The translations under genes were made by a program, and so were the position numbers. From Isoetes taiwanensis (Eukaryota; Streptophyta; Lycopodiopsida; Isoetales; Isoetaceae), in contig JAJEKV010000038.1 of assembly GCA_021234155.1 (NCBI GenBank), positions 14,331,559 through 14,395,558 of the forward strand: DNA of 64,000 nucleotides, written 5' to 3'. The notes under the pieces were generated by a model. The model was not told where the DNA came from. It saw nothing but the letters and a program-made list of their open reading frames with translations, and did not search any database. Below are positions 57,941 through 64,000 of the stretch, one piece after another; positions within the stretch are counted from its first letter, which is position 1; each line of letters starts with the position of its first letter.

Positions 57941-58035
57941 CTCATCGCTGCAATTCTTCTAGGCTGGGTCACCAAAATATGGACGTCTGCACCAAAACCT
58001 TGTAGTTCAGCTTCTTCCAGTATAAATTGTGGAAC
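57941..58035 (-). CDS. DExH-box RNA helicase, exon with motif Ia
   Basis: 95 bases with AG acceptor (58036-58037) and ATGAG/GTAG donor. It reads VPQFILEEA, then ADVHILVTQPRRIAAM. VPQFILEE directly continues the P-loop exon in phase 0, and TQPRR is helicase motif Ia of the DEAH/DExH superfamily 2 group. The protein would use ATP to unwind or remodel RNA. The next exon should carry the rest of lobe 1 and the DExH box (motif II). I find none between here and the A12 element. Confidence 0.85.
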
Positions 58036-58113
58036 CTAATAAATACACATCCCATCCAAAAATCATGTGGTGAACAAATACTGTTCTTTCCAGTCTCCAA
58101 GTTGGATGCAAAC

Positions 58114-58466
58114 CTGTGTTGTCTTTCCAGAGCCCGTTTCACCTGTCAAAAGGGTCATGGGATTATTCCTGATTACATCCAATATTTCTTCACGCCTTAT
58201 CCAGACAGGCAGGGATTGGCGTGCCTGAAGTTGTGCAGAGAATTCAGGAGATGACATCTTGTGTTTTGCATTTGTGTGTAACATAGCATTTGTTGCAGCA
58301 ACTTCGTCCGTAGCCCCATTCATTACTTTCGCATCATGCGGAGAATCTTTGTGCCAGCGGTGGTTGCTGGCTCTGATATTTTCTCAATAAGCACTGTGTG
58401 CAGAATATGTTCTATCATGGCAAGTTCATTTTGTTGTAGATCAACAACAGCTGGATCCTCGTTTTG
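58114..58466 (-). CDS. DExH-box RNA helicase, exon with P-loop (motif I)
   Basis: Acceptor TTTATAG at 58467, donor CAG/GT at 58113. The 3' part, open at 58114-58323 and upstream, reads SAQLQARQSLPVWIRREEIL then LLTGETGSGKTTQ, the Walker A motif of DEAH/DExH helicases with its usual upstream RxxLPV block. The 5' part encodes NELAMIEHILHTVLIEK in another frame. A one-step frame change is needed between about 58370 and 58410, in a stretch with two CAG triplets. The domain order resembles plant DExH6/NIH or YTHDC2-type helicases, but the subfamily is not certain. Confidence 0.85.
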
Positions 58467-58861
58467 CTATAAAATGAAACATGCCTTTATGGAAGGCAGA
58501 GGAAAATGCATGCCGTGCTGATGAGGAAAGGAGCCCTCCGGTTAGCCGGTTTCGTGAGTGGCTGTTTAGCAACAAAAGCTACCGCCAGTTTACAGACTAT
58601 AATCGGTTTTTAGCAGTCATCAACATATTCGAGTATATTCCAAAGATATACCGTGGATATGCCACAACCCCATACAAACGAGGGTTTGCCCCCCTAGGGC
58701 AACCTAAAAAAAACTTAAGAACATTAAAAAATAAAGTAATCCGTATGCAGACAGATTTTAATCGAGGAGTCAAGAAGACGCCGCATGGTAGTTTTCACAT
58801 TTTCCCATGATGCTTGACATGCACGAGCTCTACATGGGCCCTCTGCTTGAAAGGAGCTTGC

Positions 58862-59101
58862 TCAGCCCATGCAACCGCCCCGGCCCACAATCACATCCCC
58901 CATAGTCCAATAGCCGAGAATCACCCTCTGGCTTACACTTGCATGAAAACTCCTATGCTGGAGCTCTTCAACTTTGGTCGACTTTACAGTTAAGCTGCTG
59001 GAGCAGGAACTTGCTGCAATAGCCATATCCGAGCTCCCACTGGAAGAGCTTGAAGAAATCACAGGAAAATGTCGTCGGACTAGCACTTTCGGCCTTGCCA
59101 T
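58862..59101 (-). CDS. Hypothetical Ser-rich reading frame, possible 5' exon
   Basis: An 79-codon ATG-started frame with a Ser-rich run (ISSSSSSGSSDMAIAASSCS). It lies upstream of the helicase exons on the same strand, so it could be part of a first exon. The region on its left (58500-58860) shows no coding signal on this strand. No domain recognised. Low complexity makes it weak evidence. Confidence 0.25.
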   Translation of the reverse strand: MARPKVLVRRHFPVISSSSSSGSSDMAIAASSCSSSLTVKSTKVEELQHRSFHASVSQRVILGYWTMGDVIVGRGGCMG

Positions 59102-60432
59102 TCAAAGTTCGTAATAAATTCGGAAGCACAAGTATCGGGACATAATTATGGAATTTCAAAAGACAGGCGTACGAAATCTTTTAGGCTATAAATTTTGGGA
59201 CAAAGGAATATTACTGCCTCTTTCATTAAAATTCTTTCCCCATTCGCATAGATCACATAAAAGATTAAGTGTCTTATTCAAGCAACCCCAAATTTGAAGT
59301 GGGTCAATCATTGACGAGTTTCCAATAGTAGAACAAGAAAGTCTTGTCCTAGCTAACTTGCAGAAGAACCAAAAAAACTGAAAGCAATAGCAAAAAAAGA
59401 AAATTTCAGAAGAGTACCTTAGATTTTGAGATCAACATACAGGTGTAATGGATGGAAGGATAAATGGCAACCCATCAAAAAAGGATTTTAACAAATGATA
59501 TTTTGCTGTCGATTTTTTGAAGTGGCAAAACAGTGGAGATCATATCAGAGATGGTTTTTGAAACTTAGTACACAATTTTCATTGATGAAAAGGCAATACA
59601 AATCATAATAGGATTGTGTAGAAGGTAACCAGCCCTCCAAACACATCAGAAGATCATTAGTTACATAAAATAAAATAAGAAGATGTTTGTCAGTCAAATC
59701 TTTGCAAATCCAACTGAAGAGCTTTAAGAATTCTTTAAATCATGCTCAGCATGTATCAATGTTAAATTTTAGCGAGTCTGGGCCTTCAAAAGTTATGTAA
59801 TCCATCCCCATGTAAATATTTAGTTTGTTCTTTGGTTCCAAGATCTTTGGCCTTAGATTTACTATTAGGTTCCTGATGCATGGGGATCCAATTCTAGGCA
59901 TGATTCAAGGTGTATGATAGAGGAGCCGATACAATTCTAGCAGTGTCCCGGATTTAGGGTTCATAAGCTATATTTTCGTGAAAGTCCCGCGACATGGTTT
60001 GCGTATTTCCATAGAATAAACTAGGTATATTCCCATATATTTTGAGAAGTTCCGACCGTGGGTAAATGAAGAGCCTTTATATATTATAAAGTTTCAAAGG
60101 CTTAGGTCATGGTATTCCAAACTTGTATCATAATTTGGATTTTGAAGCTTTTAGGCTTGTTTGTAGAAGGCTTAAAACCACTAGATATATGACCATGATC
60201 AATCAAGTAGGGCAATATAGATATGGCAAGGTAATAAAAGTAAAGATTTGCAAGGTGGAAAAATAAAAGCACATAGGGCTGATGGGAATGGGGGATAATA
60301 CAAGGAATGGAGCAAATGATAAAATGGAAGGCAAATTTATAAATAGGGGTCCATGGCTAGGCAAAATATTTGAGAGAAGGGTTTATGACAAAACTAGTTA
60401 CGATGCCCGTTGTTGTTGGGCTTAAGTTTAAA

Positions 60433-60530
60433 ACTTGTGAATGATGCTCTAGATATATTGTTACAATTGCTCTATTGTTTCTACTTGCGAATGATGCTTT
60501 GTATATTATTAAAATTGCCCTATTGTTTCT
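60433..60530 (+). repeat. Two-copy tandem repeat, ~49 bp unit
   Basis: Units 60433-60482 and 60483-60530, each from ACTTG(T/C)GAATGATGCT to CTATTGTTTCT, with a few substitutions and a 2-bp length difference. Confidence 0.75.
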
Positions 60531-60867
60531 GTGTGCATTCTTTGTTTGTACATTAGGAAAGCCTTCCGGATATATAGATCCCTATCAAAGCTTGTTCATA
60601 TTTGGCTATGAGATCATCGTTGTATATTTGCATGTGAAAATTGATTCATAATGTAAAGATAAAATGTACAAAAAAAATAATAGTGTAGCATTTTACGACA
60701 TGGTTAGGCTTCTAAACCATGATTTGAGACCATTCCTTTTGTGAAGGAAATTATCACCACGTGTTGCATAATGTCACGTTCAAAAGTACATTTCCATAAT
60801 TAAATATACATTCAAAACTAAATTTTCATAATTATTGTCCCAAAATATGTCATATGCTGCAGCTATA

Positions 60868-61200
60868 AATGAGCAAACTTATGATTACATTATGTTTCTA
60901 CTTCAAACAAACTTTCGAGTTTCAATTACGTGACTTGTTGGGAGAAGCATATTCCATCTCAATTTTGAGCTATTAAAAATAAATGCCTAAATTCATAGTT
61001 TGAATTAGGAAATGCTTGGTATTATTAGAAAACCTGAAATGAACAAACTTATGAATCATCATGTTTTTATTTCAACGGACTTTCAGGGGTCAGATTATAA
61101 CAATTATTGAGAGCAATGCATTCATTAAAATGAGCCTTAGTTTTATCAACATAAATGGTGCAAATTTATAGTTCAATTCTACATAACCAAATTCCAAATG
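60868..61200 (+). repeat. Diverged tandem duplication, ~165 bp unit
   Basis: The unit at 60868-61037 starts AATGAGCAAACTTATGA; the unit at 61038-61200 starts AATGAACAAACTTATGA. Both continue with a T-rich CATGTTT/TATGTTT block, ACTTTC, a GAGAAGCAT/GAGAGCAATGCAT block and an AAATTCATAGTT/AAATTTATAGTT block. Diverged, probably old. Confidence 0.5.
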
Positions 61201-62410
61201 AGGACATAACAACATTCTAAAACTACAACCTGTATGAGGATTTGGAATGCGGCACCTTGGATATGCCATTAGAACATGCCACTGGCAACTTCTCAAAGCA
61301 TATACAAATATCAATTAACACCATAAGGACAACTTAAAAATGTCAAACTTGTCTAATTCACTACATTACTACATCACTACATCAACTACTCACACAATCA
61401 TACCACAATAAAGCCATATCCAAAGGCTCTGCCTACATCTTCTATGAACACCTTAATGTAGCTGTTTATGTAGTCTTTCTGACTCATGTTAAAAGCCAGC
61501 ATCATGATATATTTTAAGCAAAACTATCCAATTAAAATATTATTAACTCTAGACCTGTTATTGCAAATAAAAAAGGACCCAATACCTATGTGCTCTAAGA
61601 TGCAGTTCCCTGCAAGGGACATGCATATCAAATATGTATGCATGTCAATAACAAACTGCTTCAGCAAAACTAAACTGCCTCAGACATATGTCAAAAACAA
61701 ATTGCCTTAGACTAAGCACATGCAAATTGTCTCAAAATCAACATAAAAGATCGCCCAATGGAACAAAGTGGTCTAAACCTTCAACGAATAAAGGCTTTAT
61801 AATCAGTCTGAACATATTTTATCATAGTAAAAAGAAAACAACATTCTATACCTGTGAATGTAAAGGCCCTTTTCCTGAATTTAGGCACCTGAAGCAATCA
61901 ATTCATAACTTATGTCAGAAATGGAATTGGCATTTTCTTGGCTATGTTTAAAAAAAAAGAAAAAAAAAGGAACTAAACATTAACCTAGATGCTTACCCCA
62001 GAATAAAACATGAACCAATGATGGCCATTATTCTCTAAAGCGACTTTTCTTGGTCTTGATACAGAATTTGGTGCTACATAATGTTTCCAGCTCATACACA
62101 AAATATGGTAACAAAAAACGTGCAACTTTTTTGAATTATGCCAAGGGCATGTATGAAAAATGGCATAGCATTTCCTGAAACATATCAAGGGCATCAGCGA
62201 GATTTGCCAAGTGTAGATAATGTAAAAAAAAAAAGCATAAACATTTCCCTGAACCTCACCTACAGAGTGCTGTGAGGGAAACTATTCTAAAGAAAACTAT
62301 TTTGCTCGTTGCAAATCATTGGAACAAAATACAAAGTTTGATCAAACAGGGAAAGTAGGACCGCAATTAGAAGACTAACCTCCGATGTAAGTTTAAAGAT
62401 AATTGCTTTC

Positions 62411-63055
62411 GTGAAGATCATCGAGGCAATACAAAGTAGAAATCATTGTCAAGTAGAAACAAAAGTGTTAGATCCGCCAAATTGGATGGAAAAAACAGAG
62501 GAAATGGAGACCGCTTCAAATTTGTGTAGAAATGAGATTACCGTAAATGCAAAGAAAGATTCCAGAGTGTTGTGCTATATGAGGCCTTTGGGTTAAGGCC
62601 CTTGTTACGACAAGAATGTGCCGATCGCAAAGAAATTTCCTTGATGTTTCGGGATAATCGTGGCTCCAAACTATGCGCTGGGCCCAATTGCTTGCCCAAA
62701 ATCTGGTATTTTTGTTGGGTATTTTATACCCTCAACGCTGCGCCTTTTTGTGAATTCATGCGACAAAGATTAGCGTAACAACCGGATGCGCTTTTTTCTT
62801 ATATCTAAGCCTTTAAATGCAAAGTCGGGTTTATACTTGGGGCTTCTAATCAAATCAGATAGAATTCAGAACGCTGCAAAAATCGAATGGATTGGGGCCA
62901 AAGCCTTTCTAGAATTTGCAAGCCATAGTCGACATGACGAAATGTTAACAGAGAAAACCATAACTAACCGGTTTCTAAAAGATCCATTGTGCATAGCTAA
63001 CCGAGCTCGAAAAGAATGTAAAACCCGAATAGACAGGATGGATAACTGTTTCTAG
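62411..63055 (+). other. Cluster of three short overlapping open frames
   Basis: Frames at 62411-62596, 62572-62778 and 62786-63055 follow each other on the plus strand. The last is 89 codons and starts MRFFLISKPLNAKSG. Composition is not obviously random, but no motif or splice structure is convincing. It could be a decayed gene or chance. Confidence 0.25.
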
Positions 63056-63739
63056 CTCAATCCCAGTTAGCCCAAGCTCAAGAAGCCTCAAATCCTCCTC
63101 GCTTTAGTGTACATATGCTTCAATCTGCTGCAACACTCCCACGCCATTTTTGAGGTAGATCCTTCCCGCGAGGTTGAAGAAATGAGGCAGAGCTTTAGCC
63201 TACAGAGATCATCTTTCAAATAAATTCCCTCGAGTTACTTGCCTGGAATGCGAAAGCCAAGGGCAAGCCGATGCTCTAACCCTCACTGTTCTCCACCCAC
63301 AAAACTGAACTCTAGTTTCATCACAAATCTATCCCCATAGCCGTCCGATCTAGGGGCGTAGATTCAAAATGTATATACAGGTGATAATTTTATTATATAG
63401 GATAGGATGGTAATCATGAAGCAAAGATATGATATGGGTATAGGGAATAATGGCTAAGGAACATGACATGGAGCAAGGGTAAGCTTATGGCAAAATAAGA
63501 ATAGAATAGATTTTTTATCGTCCACAGAGACCAATTAGCCTATGGGACCCAACAAGAGGTGCAACAAGCGTATTACTGCCCGGGATAAAAAACCCCCTCC
63601 CCACCCTAAAGGGTTGTCTGGGGGAAAAACCGTGACAGGAATAGGCTTGTTGTCAAACTGTATAGATACAAAAACAAATACAAATATAGACAAAAATATG
63701 TACATGCATCGTGAGTGCCCGAGGGCCAAGTTTGATCTC

Positions 63740-63970
63740 GTGATCCATGATCTTGAATGTATGAGCCCAACCTCCGCATCGAGCTCGTGCTCAAAGATTC
63801 ATGTAGGCTGGCCAGATGAACCAAAAGATAGCGTGTCCGAATAAAATATGCCAGGCAACTCTGAAAGATGTGGCATTTGTCTTCCACAGCTCCAACCTAG
63901 CAGCGTTGACAAAGCCTCTCCTGACGCGGCTCCCCAACCCATCTCCCTGTCTCAATCCGGAGATGGTGTG
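63740..63970 (-). pseudogene. LINE-type retrotransposon 3' zinc-motif remnant
   Basis: The minus-strand reading LRIETGRW, EPRQERLCQRC, a stop, then VEDKCHIFQSCLAYF matches the pattern seen after the RT domain of many non-LTR elements: an ETGR block, then C-x2-C ... VEDxxH-x4-C. The rest of such an element would lie beyond the right edge, since the fragment reads leftward. One in-frame stop replaces the residue after the second Cys, so it is decayed. The downstream sequence (63540-63740) shows no further motif. Confidence 0.55.
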
Positions 63971-64000
63971 TACCTGTGCGGATAGAGGCAATGGATCTGC

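Larger units (their letters stand above)
59160..62410. other. AT-rich intergenic stretch
   Basis: Homopolymer A runs, scattered stops in all frames, and two local duplications listed separately. No gene, tRNA or retroelement recognised. CAG and CTG triplets read normally here. Confidence 0.6.

Noticed and set aside
58481-58810. 109-codon plus-strand frame (MPLWKAEENACR...)
   Set aside because: It starts opposite the splice acceptor of the helicase exon, has no recognised domain and no clear upstream signals. It could be real, but support is too thin.
61620-61740. Short repeated words around AACTGCCTCAGAC and AATTGCCTTAGAC
   Set aside because: Too short and too diverged to call a repeat array.
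63791-63991. Minus-strand frame containing ISGLRQGD, resembling the LINE RT GLRQGDPLS motif
   Set aside because: The zinc-motif reading is in another frame of the same bases and fits a known pattern over a longer stretch. The GLRQGD similarity stops after six residues.

Overview
This looks like nuclear DNA of a land plant, possibly a seedless one. The species cannot be fixed from the sequence. The evidence is Ty1/copia-type LTR retrotransposons primed by initiator-Met tRNA, intron-containing gene exons with GT/AG borders, AT-rich spacers, and a copy-divergence pattern centred on CAG/CTG, the CHG methylation context typical of plants. No prokaryotic operons, tRNA, rRNA or CRISPR arrays were seen.

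Layout. 1-728 is single-copy flank with one possible exon. 729-3272 is non-repeat flank that recurs almost whole at 49953-52496. Between and beside these copies (3273-55628) lies a mosaic of two LTR-element families. Family A has LTRs of about 170 bp, a leader of about 1.1 kb and one orphan reading frame of about 510 codons, with no protease, integrase or reverse transcriptase. About twelve full or partial copies occur in both orientations. Family B is a copia element with LTRs of about 212 bp and gag, protease, integrase, RT and RNase H, present only as fragments. A and B share LTR termini, a promoter block and the primer-binding site, so A may be a non-autonomous partner moved by B. The one copy whose long frame is open is A12 (52497-55628), flanked by the 5-bp target-site duplication GTATG.

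55629-64000 is clean flank. Minus-strand exons at 57941-58466 encode the N-terminal motifs (P-loop and motif Ia) of a DExH-box RNA helicase. Other well-formed minus-strand exons lie at 55795-57704, but the helicase motif II exon is missing. A12 may sit in an intron of this gene. An intergenic stretch with small duplications follows, and a LINE-like zinc-motif remnant lies near the right edge.

Caution. Most frame breaks in 729-53890 fall at CAG/CTG sites and look like consensus errors over methylated DNA rather than old mutations. Together with two large palindromes, a garbled 1.8-kb tract and the duplicated flank bearing the same insertion junction, this suggests that much of the 49-kb middle may be an assembly tangle. 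A simpler true locus would be flank, one A element, flank. 'Pseudogene' below means broken as printed.
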